From the NCBI RefSeq assembly GCF_001678755.1, contig NZ_LZDS01000012.1, positions 62,001 to 126,000 on the forward strand: 64,000 bases of DNA, given 5' to 3'. The translations under genes and the position numbers were made by a program. Positions within the stretch are counted from its first letter, which is position 1, and each line of letters begins with the position of its first letter. Below the pieces are notes generated by a model. It worked only from the letters and a program-made list of their open reading frames with translations, did not search any database and was not told where the DNA came from. Of this stretch, positions 8,805 to 17,410 are shown piece after piece. This DNA is from Acinetobacter gandensis (GTDB lineage Bacteria > Pseudomonadota > Gammaproteobacteria > Pseudomonadales > Moraxellaceae).

Positions 8805-10850
8805 ATGGCTGCAGTTCATCAGTTGCAAGGGGTCGGAGCGGCCTCTGCCACATTACTTGAAAAACTCAATATTTTCACTACAGATGATCTGCTGTTTCAT
8901 CTACCACGCGACTATGAAGATCGTAGCACGATCATTCCAATGAACCAATTAACTGTCGGGCGTAGCTATTTACTTGAAGGTACGGTGAAAAATATCGACT
9001 TCCCACCAGGTAAACGTAAGTCAATGGCAGCAATACTGGACGACGATTTTGGCAAAATCACTATGCGCTTTTATCACATTTATAAAGGCATTACAGATCG
9101 GGTCAAACCCGGCAACCGTTTGCGTATTTTTGGTGAAGTGCGTGTCGGTGCGCGTGGCTTAGAAATGTATCACCCTGAACTGCAAGTTATTAGTGAACAT
9201 ACCCCGCTTCCACAAACTCAGCTCACAGCCATTTACCCTGCAACTGAAGGTTTGACCCAGCCCAAACTACGTGAATATGTTAAACAGGCATTAACTCATT
9301 ATAGTGATGATCTGCCCGAATTATTACCACAAAAATTCACCAATGGTTTCGCCCTCAAACAGGCTTTAGACTATATCCACCATCCACCAGTGGATGCCAA
9401 TATGCTACAACTCAGCCAAGGCTCCCACCCTGCACAGCAACGTCTGATTTTTGAAGAATTGGTTGCCCATCAAGTCAGCTTACTTAGCCGCCGCGCCTAT
9501 ATTCAACAAATTGAAGCACCTTCATTTAGTCCAAGTAAGAATTTTGCTAAACAATTACTCAGTACGCTACCCTTTGAAATGACCGGTGCTCAAAAGCGCG
9601 TATCTAAAGAAATTGTGGTTGATTTGAAAAAAAACAAACCAATGCTGCGCTTGGTACAAGGTGATGTTGGGGCGGGTAAAACACTGGTCGCAGGTGTTGC
9701 TGCCTGTCATGCCCTTGAAGAAGGCTGGCAAGTAGCGATGATGGCACCGACTGAAATTTTGGCTGAACAGCATTATCTCAATTTCAAAAAGTGGTTCGAG
9801 CCTCTGGGACTGACGGTTTCATGGCTATCAGGCAAACAAAAAGGTAAAGCACGTGCAGCTGCCGAACTCAGTATTCAAGATGGTTCTGCCAATTTAGTTG
9901 TCGGCACACATGCCCTATTCCAAGAAAATGTGCAATTTGCCAAACTCGGTTTAGTCATTATTGATGAACAACATCGTTTCGGGGTAGATCAACGTTTAGC
10001 ACTGCGAAATAAAGGCTTAAATGGGATGACCCCACATCAACTGGTGATGACCGCAACACCAATTCCACGTACACTCGCAATGTCTGCCTATGGTGACTTA
10101 GATACGTCAGTGATTGATGAACTCCCTCCCGGCCGTACACCAATTCAAACCGTTACCATTCCACTCGACCGACGTGAAGAAGTTTTACAACGTATTGCTA
10201 GCAACTGCGCAGACGGCAAACAAGCTTATTGGGTCTGCACTTTAGTTGAAGAATCTGAAACTTTAGATGCCCAAGCCGCAGAAGCCACCTTTAATGAAAT
10301 TAAAGAACGTTTTCCGACGCTGAATATTGGCCTCGTACATGGCAAAATGAAAGCCGATGAAAAACAAGCGGTGATGCAGCAATTTAAAAATAATGAACTC
10401 CAACTACTGATTGCCACGACTGTGATTGAGGTCGGTGTGGATGTCCCGAACGCCTCGATTATGGTGATTGAAAATGCGGAACGCTTAGGTCTCTCTCAAT
10501 TACATCAGTTACGCGGGCGTGTAGGCCGAGGTGCGAAAGCCAGTTTTTGCGCCCTACTGTATAAAACCCCCTTGTCACAAAATGGACAAGAGCGTTTACG
10601 CATTATGCGTGAAACCAATGACGGCTTTATCATTGCGGAAAAAGATTTAGAAATTCGTGGCCCTGGTGAACTACTCGGCACGAAACAAACGGGCGATATG
10701 GGCTTTCGTGTCGCGAAGCTAGAGCGTGATGATCATCTACTTAGTCAAGCGCATCATGTCGCGCAGCAAGTCTTAAATGACTATCCAAGCCAAGCCGATG
10801 CACTTCTAAAACGCTGGCTTCCCGAAGCGCCTCGTTATGCTTATGTGTAG
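8805..10850 (+). CDS. recG: ATP-dependent DNA helicase RecG
   Basis: Branch-migration helicase that remodels stalled replication forks and Holliday junctions. The N-terminal wedge/OB domain (about residues 1-200) is followed by two RecA-like domains: Walker A GDVGAGKT (about residue 285), DEQH box (about residue 386), TATPIPRTLA, and the motif VI region QLRGRVGRG. The C-terminal LEIRGPGELLGTKQTG block is diagnostic of RecG. Length of 681 residues is normal. GAGGGG lies just upstream of the ATG. It is followed by comF after 6 bp, so the two are probably cotranscribed. Confidence 0.96.
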   Translation: MAAVHQLQGVGAASATLLEKLNIFTTDDLLFHLPRDYEDRSTIIPMNQLTVGRSYLLEGTVKNIDFPPGKRKSMAAILDDDFGKITMRFYHIYKGITDRVKPGNRLRIFGEVRVGARGLEMYHPELQVISEHTPLPQTQLTAIYPATEGLTQPKLREYVKQALTHYSDDLPELLPQKFTNGFALKQALDYIHHPPVDANMLQLSQGSHPAQQRLIFEELVAHQVSLLSRRAYIQQIEAPSFSPSKNFAKQLLSTLPFEMTGAQKRVSKEIVVDLKKNKPMLRLVQGDVGAGKTLVAGVAACHALEEGWQVAMMAPTEILAEQHYLNFKKWFEPLGLTVSWLSGKQKGKARAAAELSIQDGSANLVVGTHALFQENVQFAKLGLVIIDEQHRFGVDQRLALRNKGLNGMTPHQLVMTATPIPRTLAMSAYGDLDTSVIDELPPGRTPIQTVTIPLDRREEVLQRIASNCADGKQAYWVCTLVEESETLDAQAAEATFNEIKERFPTLNIGLVHGKMKADEKQAVMQQFKNNELQLLIATTVIEVGVDVPNASIMVIENAERLGLSQLHQLRGRVGRGAKASFCALLYKTPLSQNGQERLRIMRETNDGFIIAEKDLEIRGPGELLGTKQTGDMGFRVAKLERDDHLLSQAHHVAQQVLNDYPSQADALLKRWLPEAPRYAYV

Positions 10851-10856
10851 ACTCAG

Positions 10857-11483
10857 ATGAATATGCTATTGCAAGGACTACACAAGCTGGTTGGCAAGCC
10901 ACCTTGTGTGCTGTGCCAACTGAGTCCTGCGCACCGACACAGTGTCTGTCAGGACTGCTGGAGCAATCTACCATGGAACCAAGAGATGATTCATCGACAG
11001 GAGCTCAATATTATTGCAGCCTGCGAATATCGTTATCCAATGGATCGCATTATTCAACAATTCAAATATGAACAACAATTACAATTTCAAACACTCTTGG
11101 CAGGCAGCTTAATTTGCAAAAAACTACCTCGTGTACAAGCGATTGTACCGATGCCAATTTCACAGGAACGGTTAGTTGAACGTGGCTTTAACCAATCTGT
11201 ACTGATTGCACAACAGCTTGCCAGACAGTTAAACACTCCCGTGTGGCAACCGATCATTCGACAGCACCAACATGCTCAAAAAGGGCTTTCACGTGTTGAA
11301 CGCTTAGAGGGTATCCATCAACAATTCAAAATAGATTCACGCATTCAAACGCGTTATCGCAAAGTCCTCATTATTGATGATGTCGTGACCACTGGCAGCT
11401 CTGTTAAAGCATTAACTGAACAGCTTGAAAATATTGGCTGCAAGCAGATTCATATTGCCTGTCTTGCTGCAGCTAAAATTTAA
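10857..11483 (+). CDS. comF: ComF-family phosphoribosyltransferase-like protein
   Basis: Double-zinc-ribbon plus PRTase-fold protein of the ComF/GntX family. It is linked in naturally competent bacteria, including Acinetobacter, to uptake of transforming DNA. The N-terminus has a zinc-ribbon Cys set (CVLC and CQDC, residues about 17-38), then IVPMPIS and RGFNQ, and the PRPP-binding loop VLIIDDVVTTGSS near residue 170. Length of 208 residues is usual. It starts 6 bp after recG and lacks a strong ribosome-binding site of its own, suggesting translation coupled to recG. The end overlaps the convergent Nudix gene by 4 bp. Confidence 0.88.
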   Translation: MNMLLQGLHKLVGKPPCVLCQLSPAHRHSVCQDCWSNLPWNQEMIHRQELNIIAACEYRYPMDRIIQQFKYEQQLQFQTLLAGSLICKKLPRVQAIVPMPISQERLVERGFNQSVLIAQQLARQLNTPVWQPIIRQHQHAQKGLSRVERLEGIHQQFKIDSRIQTRYRKVLIIDDVVTTGSSVKALTEQLENIGCKQIHIACLAAAKI

Positions 11484-11899
11484 ACAATACTGACAGCTGG
11501 TTTTAGCTCAACTAAATGTTGCTTTACCCACGGCATCACAATTTCACGCGTTAATGGTGCAAGTTGGGTCGTAACATCATCCAGTCTCACCCATTTCATT
11601 GCAGCAATTTCGGCATCAATCTGTGGTGCATCATGCAGCTGAATAACATATACATAGCTCACTAGTAAATGATTTTCTTCATTTGCGGCAGCCGTTTCAA
11701 AACGCCCTACAAATTGCTCAATTTCAGCATCACAACTTATTTCTTCTTTGATTTCACGCACAATAGTCAATTCAGGCGCTTCATTCGGCTCGAGCTTACC
11801 ACCCACTTGCATAAAAAATTCAGTGTTCTTTTTACGCACTACCAGTAATTCATGCTGCTCATTCAAGATAATGGCTGCGGCAACAGTAATGACATTCAT
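11480..11899 (-). CDS. Nudix hydrolase
   Basis: A 139-residue Nudix-fold pyrophosphohydrolase acting on some nucleoside diphosphate-X compound. The Nudix box is readable as GKLEPNEAPELTIVREIKEE, with the RExxEE metal-binding core intact. The glycine that normally follows (EExG) is replaced by Ser (EEIS). It lies 3 bp downstream of the LOG gene on the same strand, so the pair is almost certainly one operon. Both products act on nucleotide derivatives, which suggests a housecleaning role. Substrate unknown. Confidence 0.88.
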   Translation of the reverse strand: MNVITVAAAIILNEQHELLVVRKKNTEFFMQVGGKLEPNEAPELTIVREIKEEISCDAEIEQFVGRFETAAANEENHLLVSYVYVIQLHDAPQIDAEIAAMKWVRLDDVTTQLAPLTREIVMPWVKQHLVELKPAVSIV

Positions 11900-11902
11900 G
11901 GT

Positions 11903-12505
11903 TTATTTTTCCAATTCAAGCATAAGTTCAGGTTTTTCAACCATGCCCCATTTAGGCTCTGGGGCAACAAAATTCTGAAACTGCTCAACCACAGTTTCAA
12001 TATGCTCCGCGACCACCAGATGATCAATAAACCGCGAATGCGTAAAACCTTTTTCTGCCGTAATCGACAGGAATTTCAATAAATCGTCATAAAAACCATC
12101 TACATTTAAAAATGCACACGGTTTCAAATGAATACCGAGCTGCGCCCATGTCCATTGCTCAAAGATTTCTTCCAATGTTCCAACACCACCCGGCATGGCC
12201 ACAAAGCCATCCGCCAATTCAGACATTTTGCTTTTACGCTGCTGCATATTTTCCACCACATGCAATTCAGTTAAACCAGGGTGCGCTAATTCCTTTGTCA
12301 CTAACACTTGAGGAATTACGCCAATGACCTGACCACCGGCAGCTAAAGCACTGTCTGCAACCACACCCATAAGTCCTGAACGACCGCCACCATACACCAA
12401 GGTTATGCCCTGCTCTGCCAAACAACGCCCCACATTTTGTGCGGTACGTAGATAGATCGGATCAGCGCCGAGTGCTGAACCACAGAAAATTGCGATCGAT
12501 TTCAT
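11903..12505 (-). CDS. LOG-family nucleoside 5'-monophosphate phosphoribohydrolase
   Basis: Lysine-decarboxylase-like (LOG, TIGR00730-type) protein that cleaves the N-glycosidic bond of nucleoside 5'-monophosphates; the plant homologues activate cytokinins. The two signature motifs are present: GGRSGLMG (about residue 41) and PGGVGTLEE (about residue 105), with catalytic Arg and Glu. Length of 200 residues matches the short group. First gene of a two-gene unit with the Nudix hydrolase. The older label lysine decarboxylase is not supported for this family. Confidence 0.9.
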   Translation of the reverse strand: MKSIAIFCGSALGADPIYLRTAQNVGRCLAEQGITLVYGGGRSGLMGVVADSALAAGGQVIGVIPQVLVTKELAHPGLTELHVVENMQQRKSKMSELADGFVAMPGGVGTLEEIFEQWTWAQLGIHLKPCAFLNVDGFYDDLLKFLSITAEKGFTHSRFIDHLVVAEHIETVVEQFQNFVAPEPKWGMVEKPELMLELEK

Positions 12506-12661
12506 TTATAATCACCAATATATTGAGAGTGGGATGCTGAAAGAATCAACTTCAAAACAGATTTTTTCATAAATTAATCATTAGAACAGTGTATTTCCTC
12601 AAATCCTTGTCTAAAATACACCCATTCAATTTTTACATACTGCGCAAGGGGAAAAGACAAC

Positions 12662-13675
12662 ATGCTTGAAGCCTTTTATGCCACAGAGCGCGGTAGCCTG
12701 GAAGATGTCACCATTAATGGTGACTTTGATTTACATCAGGATTTAGTTTGGCTTGATCTGATTGCACCGTCTCAAGAAGAACAGCAATGGATCATGGATG
12801 CCTATGATCAGAACTTACCAACTTTAAAATCACTCGAAGACATTTCTTCAAGCGCACGATTTTATCGTGATGATGATGGCATTTTACACATCAGCACCTA
12901 TTTTTTAACCAAAAATAAAAACTATCAGGTTGATGGTGAACCTGAAGAAAACTCTGGCACTTTAGCTACAGTTCAAACGGTTGCGTTTATCTTACATAAA
13001 GAACGCTTGTTTACATTGCGTGGCGAAAAGCTTGTGGCATTTCGAGCTTTTCGTGCCCGTGCGCGTCGCAATGACTACGAAATTGATTATAAAGATCCCA
13101 CTTGGATTTTGCTGGGTTTACTCGAAGCGAAGTTGGATGAGCTTGCGGATATCTTAGAAGATATCCACAAGGACTTAGAAAAGTATTCCACAGAAGTGCT
13201 TAACAACCGTCATCGTGAAATGATTTTAGATTTGGATGACATGATTACCCGCCTAGCGCATTTAGAAGATATGTTGGGGAAAGCACAGCTGTGTCTAATC
13301 GATTTACGTCGTGTTCTGACCTTCTTATCGCGCCCACGTGCCTTAGGCAGTCATATCTATGATGCGGATATTCGAGAGTTAAGCGAAGATGTTCGTTCCT
13401 TAGTAGAACATGATGCCTTCTTATTCCAAAAGGTCCGATTCCTATTGGATACCACCTCTGGATTCATTAACACTGAACAAAACGATACCATTCGTCGATT
13501 CTCGATATTACCCAGCATGCTTGCACCTCCAATGCTGGTCGCAAGTGTCTACGGGATGAATACCGATGTTCTGCCTTTTGCGCATGGCACCACCAGTTTT
13601 ATCATTGTCAGCCTAATTTTATTGGCTTTCTTCATAGGCCCACTGATTTACTTCCGCTGGAAAAAATGGATTTGA
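12662..13675 (+). CDS. corA: CorA-family magnesium/divalent cation transporter
   Basis: Pentameric inner-membrane channel for Mg2+ (also Co2+/Ni2+ in relatives). A long cytoplasmic N-terminal domain of about 270 residues with extended helices (LEAKLDELADILEDIHKDLE) precedes two C-terminal membrane helices. The channel signature GMN appears as YGMNTDVLP at the end of TM1, and the C-terminus ends in the basic WKKWI typical of the family. Length of 337 residues is close to other CorA proteins. GGGGAAAA precedes the ATG. A terminator follows 75 bp after the stop. Confidence 0.9.
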   Translation: MLEAFYATERGSLEDVTINGDFDLHQDLVWLDLIAPSQEEQQWIMDAYDQNLPTLKSLEDISSSARFYRDDDGILHISTYFLTKNKNYQVDGEPEENSGTLATVQTVAFILHKERLFTLRGEKLVAFRAFRARARRNDYEIDYKDPTWILLGLLEAKLDELADILEDIHKDLEKYSTEVLNNRHREMILDLDDMITRLAHLEDMLGKAQLCLIDLRRVLTFLSRPRALGSHIYDADIRELSEDVRSLVEHDAFLFQKVRFLLDTTSGFINTEQNDTIRRFSILPSMLAPPMLVASVYGMNTDVLPFAHGTTSFIIVSLILLAFFIGPLIYFRWKKWI

Positions 13676-13750
13676 TCAAGCTTTGAGATATTGCTGCAAA
13701 GCGAAGCCAGAGAAACTTACCTTATTTGTGAAAGCCTATTTTCAAGCAAT

Positions 13751-13778
13751 AAAAAAAGCACCTTTCGGTGCTTTTTTT
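13751..13778. terminator. Bidirectional terminator between corA and mlaB
   Basis: Twelve-bp perfect stem AAAAAAAGCACC / GGTGCTTTTTTT with a TTTC loop. It serves corA from the left and the mla operon from the right. Confidence 0.92.
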
Positions 13779-13780
13779 AT

Positions 13781-14068
13781 TTAGATAATCTGCAAGTCAT
13801 GTTCTAAATGACAGGCTTGAATAATCTTCATCATTTTCATTGGAACCGCTTTAAACTGTAGTCCTTGTGCATTCGGTGTTTGGCGAAGCCAACGCACCAA
13901 TACTGCGAGTGCTAAAGTACTACCATGTTCCAATTCAGCCAGATTCACCACCATTGGAAAAGCCTGCTGTTGCTGAATCAGTTTCAGACCATCGGTATAA
14001 TATGCTTGAGCATTGTCATAGTCGATTTTGCCTGAAACCACTAGTTCTTGTTGATGAAGTTTAATCAC
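13781..14068 (-). CDS. mlaB: STAS-domain protein MlaB
   Basis: Small cytoplasmic STAS-domain subunit that stabilises and regulates the MlaFE transporter. The 95-residue protein shows the STAS pattern: an N-terminal strand pair, FPMVVNLAELEHGSTLALAVLVRWL with the conserved Ser/Thr at the start of the helix, and a C-terminal helix. It is the last gene of the operon, 12 bp after mlaC. The start is GTG, supported by AGGTGAT five bases upstream. STAS domains are short and divergent, so the name rests partly on its place in the operon. Confidence 0.82.
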   Translation of the reverse strand: MIKLHQQELVVSGKIDYDNAQAYYTDGLKLIQQQQAFPMVVNLAELEHGSTLALAVLVRWLRQTPNAQGLQFKAVPMKMMKIIQACHLEHDLQII

Positions 14069-14080
14069 ACATCACCTATC

Positions 14081-14716
14081 TTATTTTTTCTTGTCAATTG
14101 CAGCTTCAGCATCTGGCTTAAAGTTTGCAATTGCTTTATCAATATTACCGCCATTACGTTTTACAGTCGCAGCGAACTGGTTACGGAATTGTAAGCCAAG
14201 GTCTATCCCTGAAACGTTGATGTTACGGATTTTCCATTGTGAACCTTTGTCAGCCAACTGGAAAGACACTGGAATTTTTTCACCATTGTTATTGAAATCA
14301 ATAGTCACTACAGGGTTCTTACTGGTTGATGCTTTATAAGGACGCATGGTGTAAGTTTGATTACTGAACTTAGCAAATGCAGAACCATAATTTTCAATTA
14401 AAGTTTCACGGAAATTACGTTCAAACTGCGCACGTTGGGCCGCAGAGCTATATTGATTCGTTGCATAAGTACCCATCACAATACGTGTGAATGCTTGTGA
14501 ATCAATATACGGGTCAAGATTTTGACGCACGATCGCTTTAACCCCAGCTGGGTTATTTTGTAATTTTGCATGATCTGCTTTTAAACGAGAAATCAAGCCG
14601 TCTGCCACTTTCTTAACAAACGCAGGTGGTGCTTCGCTCGGCGCAGCGAAAGCTGTACCTGCCATCATTGTAGATAAGATGCTTGCTGTAAGCGTATGTT
14701 TTAACAATGTGTTCAC
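14081..14716 (-). CDS. mlaC: Periplasmic phospholipid-binding protein MlaC (Ttg2D)
   Basis: Periplasmic shuttle that carries phospholipids between the outer-membrane MlaA complex and inner-membrane MlaFEDB. A signal peptide ends AGTAFA (residue 24). The mature protein has the Ttg2/MlaC fold hallmarks: LDPYIDSQAFTRIVMG, FRETLIENYGSAFAKF, and NINVSGIDLGLQFRNQF near the C-terminus. The start is GTG with AGGAG seven bases upstream. It lies 15 bp after mlaD. Confidence 0.93.
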   Translation of the reverse strand: MNTLLKHTLTASILSTMMAGTAFAAPSEAPPAFVKKVADGLISRLKADHAKLQNNPAGVKAIVRQNLDPYIDSQAFTRIVMGTYATNQYSSAAQRAQFERNFRETLIENYGSAFAKFSNQTYTMRPYKASTSKNPVVTIDFNNNGEKIPVSFQLADKGSQWKIRNINVSGIDLGLQFRNQFAATVKRNGGNIDKAIANFKPDAEAAIDKKK

Positions 14717-14731
14717 TTCACTTCTCCTAAA

Positions 14732-15409
14732 TTATTCAACAAATGCAGGTTCTGCATCGGCTGTTTCAGCAGGCGCAGTTTTTTCTTCTGTATCTGCTGT
14801 ATTGTCTGATTTGTTACCTGCACCACCAGTCACAAACTTCGACACTAAATCTTCAATTTCCATCGTACCTTGCGTGTTGCCAATTTGATCACCACGTTTG
14901 AGGAAGTTCACACCACCCCCTGGTACAATTTTCAAATATTTCTCACCCAATAGACCATTGGTTGCTACCATAATGTAAGCATCTTCATCAATATTGGTGA
15001 TGGATTTCATGTTAGCAATCAGTTGCTGTTCCATTTCTTTTTGTTGCGCTGGTGCTGCTGCTTCATAATCCGAACTGTAACGTAGCTCTTCTAAAGCATT
15101 CTTTTGTACTTCTTTTAATTGCTCAGCATTATAAGAGGTTAAAGCGCCGTCCATAATTAAGTGTGCCGTCACCAAACGCGTCACAGGATCTAATTTTAAT
15201 GATTCAACCTGTCCAACTTTCACACCACTTAGCGTCACTTTAGCACGGGGTTTAATACCGTTTACATTTTCAAACGTGGCAGTCAATTCATAACTATCTT
15301 CAATGTTATTGCCCACTAAGCCACTTACACGCATCGCCAAAAAGAAAATTGCGATCGCAAACAGAATGACAAAAAAACCAACGGCCAGCTCACTCGTACG
15401 TGATTTCAT
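14732..15409 (-). CDS. mlaD: MCE-domain protein MlaD
   Basis: Membrane-anchored MCE protein forming the hexameric periplasmic ring on MlaE. An N-terminal transmembrane helix (residues about 9-27) precedes the MCE domain (YELTATFENVNGIKPRAKV, VTLSGVKVG). The frame extends 50 codons further upstream inside mlaE, but the ATG at 15409 is preceded by GGAGGT and overlaps the mlaE stop as TAATG, so this start is chosen. At 225 residues it is longer than E. coli MlaD. The extra length is an insert in the MCE region (about residues 90-130, Glu/Gln-rich) and a low-complexity acidic tail. Confidence 0.94.
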   Translation of the reverse strand: MKSRTSELAVGFFVILFAIAIFFLAMRVSGLVGNNIEDSYELTATFENVNGIKPRAKVTLSGVKVGQVESLKLDPVTRLVTAHLIMDGALTSYNAEQLKEVQKNALEELRYSSDYEAAAPAQQKEMEQQLIANMKSITNIDEDAYIMVATNGLLGEKYLKIVPGGGVNFLKRGDQIGNTQGTMEIEDLVSKFVTGGAGNKSDNTADTEEKTAPAETADAEPAFVE

Positions 15410-16188
15410 TAAATACCTCCGAACATGACCGCAGTCAACACGAAATCTGATCCTAAAACACACAACGACGAATACACGACAGTACGTGTTGTAGACGTTG
15501 CAATACCTTCTGATGTTGGGACACAGGCATAGCCTTGATACACCGCAATCCAAGTACAAATTAATGCAAATACAAAACTTTTAATGATGGTGCCATTGAA
15601 GACATCTTTATAGAATTGCACACTATTTTCGATGCCACTCCAATATGAACCTTCATCTGCACCAAGAAAATCCACACCGACCAATTTACCGCCCATAATC
15701 CCCACCGCGGCAAAGATCACAGAGAGCATAGGTAAACTAAAAACACCTGCCCATAAGCGCGGTGAAATCACACGTTTTAGTGGATCAACACCAATCATTT
15801 CCATACTGGACAATTGCTCAGTGGCTTTCATTAAGCCAATTTCTGCTGTTAATGCAGAACCTGCACGACCAGCAAATAGTAAAGCTGCAACTACAGGTGC
15901 AAGTTCACGCAGTAAGGTCAATGCAACTGCAGTACCCAACATTGCCTCACTACCAAAGGTCGACAGAATGCTGTACATCTGCAAACCGAGTACAGAACCA
16001 ATAAATAAGCCTGACACGACAATAATCAACAGCGACAGCACACCGACACGGTACATCTGGTATATGAATAAACGTACACCCAACCATGTTGGCATCGAAA
16101 ATAGAATTTGTAGTAGCATAATCGTTGCCACGCCAATTCCTTGAACACGTTCAATAACGCGTCTACCTAAAGCGGCAATAGCATTCAT
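15409..16188 (-). CDS. mlaE: ABC transporter permease MlaE
   Basis: Integral membrane permease of the Mla phospholipid ABC transporter. It has 259 residues and about five or six hydrophobic segments. The MlaE/YrbE family blocks [25 protein letters not shown] and [17 protein letters not shown] are clear; the last is the coupling segment contacting the ATPase. The start ATG overlaps the mlaF stop (ATGA) and has GAGGT upstream. The stop overlaps the mlaD start. Confidence 0.95.
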   Translation of the reverse strand: MNAIAALGRRVIERVQGIGVATIMLLQILFSMPTWLGVRLFIYQMYRVGVLSLLIIVVSGLFIGSVLGLQMYSILSTFGSEAMLGTAVALTLLRELAPVVAALLFAGRAGSALTAEIGLMKATEQLSSMEMIGVDPLKRVISPRLWAGVFSLPMLSVIFAAVGIMGGKLVGVDFLGADEGSYWSGIENSVQFYKDVFNGTIIKSFVFALICTWIAVYQGYACVPTSEGIATSTTRTVVYSSLCVLGSDFVLTAVMFGGI

Positions 16189-17003
16189 GAACGGACCTCA
16201 TGATTTAAATACGGATTATGACTAAATTGATAATCAACCGGTCCTTCAACAGAACCCGTGAGGAACTGCTTCACAAATGGCGAAGCATGCGCTTTTAATT
16301 GTTCCGGCGTTCCTTCACCCTGCACTTTACCTTCAGCGACGACATAAATGTAATCAGCAATCGATAAGGTTTCAGCAACATCATGTGAAACAATAATTGT
16401 TGTTAAATCAAGTGCTTCACGCAATGAACGAATTAATCTTGTTAATACACCCATCACAATCGGATCTTGTCCTGCAAATGGCTCGTCATACATGATGAGT
16501 TCTGGATCAAGTGCAATGGCACGCGCCAAAGCGACACGACGATTCATACCACCAGACAATTCTGAAGGCATCATTTGTTCTGCACCACGTAAACCAACAG
16601 ATTCCAATTTCAACGCGACAATTTCAGCAATCAAATGTTCCGCTAATTTGGTATGCGCTCGAATAGGAAAAGCTACATTTTCATACACTGACATATCGGT
16701 AAATAGCGCACCACTTTGAAACAACATGCCCATACGCGCACGTGCAGCAAATAGTTCATGACGTGACATTTTTGCAATATCTTGACCATCAAGCAGCACT
16801 TCACCCTGATCTGGTGTCAATTGACCACCAATCAGACGTAATAAAGTCGTTTTACCAGTGCCTGAAGGCCCCATAATTGCAGTGATTTGACCACGACGAA
16901 TTTTTAAACTGACATTGTCATAAATGACGCGCTCCCCTCGTTTAAAACTCAGGTTTTTCACTTCAATCAGTGCCTGAGTCTGAGAAGACGTTTGATTATT
17001 CAT
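16185..17003 (-). CDS. mlaF: ABC transporter ATP-binding protein MlaF
   Basis: ATPase of the Mla system. Walker [11 protein letters not shown]-loop LFQSGALF, signature [14 protein letters not shown], Walker [15 protein letters not shown] and switch His in VSHD are all present. The variant signature LSGGM is usual for MlaF. First gene of mlaFEDCB, so the operon promoter should lie upstream. The frame has an ATG at 17039 adding 12 residues (MHAEKNAGKSSA). I prefer the ATG at 17003, which gives an [10 protein letters not shown] start like family members I recall, but neither has a strong ribosome-binding site. Confidence 0.93.
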   Translation of the reverse strand: MNNQTSSQTQALIEVKNLSFKRGERVIYDNVSLKIRRGQITAIMGPSGTGKTTLLRLIGGQLTPDQGEVLLDGQDIAKMSRHELFAARARMGMLFQSGALFTDMSVYENVAFPIRAHTKLAEHLIAEIVALKLESVGLRGAEQMMPSELSGGMNRRVALARAIALDPELIMYDEPFAGQDPIVMGVLTRLIRSLREALDLTTIIVSHDVAETLSIADYIYVVAEGKVQGEGTPEQLKAHASPFVKQFLTGSVEGPVDYQFSHNPYLNHEVRS

Positions 17004-17360
17004 AGCTGAGGATTTTCCTGCATTTTTTTCAGCATGCATACTATAAAGGATTGATGTTTAAAATGTTACCTTTGAATATAGACAGTTCCCTGCATTCCAT
17101 CAGGTATTTGGTTATTATTTTTATATAAGTAATTGTACATGTACTGGCTGAGAAAAGCCGCTATGCTTTAGTTAAAATAATTGTAGATATAGTAAATAAT
17201 ATTACACAACAATAATGTTAAACCGATATAAGGCATAAACACCTCGATCATGACCGTACGCAAATTTGATAAATGGCTGCTATTCATAATTATCATTTAA
17301 TAGATAAAGTTTGATCAAGTATACATTTTTCCGATAAAAAAGCTAATTTAAAACCATAAA
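17004..17360. other. Intergenic region upstream of mlaF
   Basis: About 350 bp of A/T-rich sequence between the mla operon and the helicase terminator. It should hold the mla promoter, but I could not pick a clear -35/-10 pair. A 10-bp palindrome GTACATGTAC occurs at 17135-17144. No coding frame with a plausible start was found. Confidence 0.5.
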
Positions 17361-17388
17361 AAAAAACCGGTGTTTCCACCGGTTTTTT
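17361..17388 (-). terminator. Terminator of the DEAD-box helicase gene
   Basis: Perfect 12-bp stem AAAAAACCGGTG / CACCGGTTTTTT with a TTTC loop, 22 bp downstream of the helicase stop codon. Confidence 0.92.
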
Positions 17389-17410
17389 CGATATTTCTTT
17401 CGAAATTCAA

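Noticed and set aside
15410..15559. N-terminal extension of MlaD to an earlier start
   Set aside because: It lies inside mlaE, has no ribosome-binding site and encodes an unrelated Cys/Arg-rich stretch. The ATG at 15409 has GGAGGT and fits the family.
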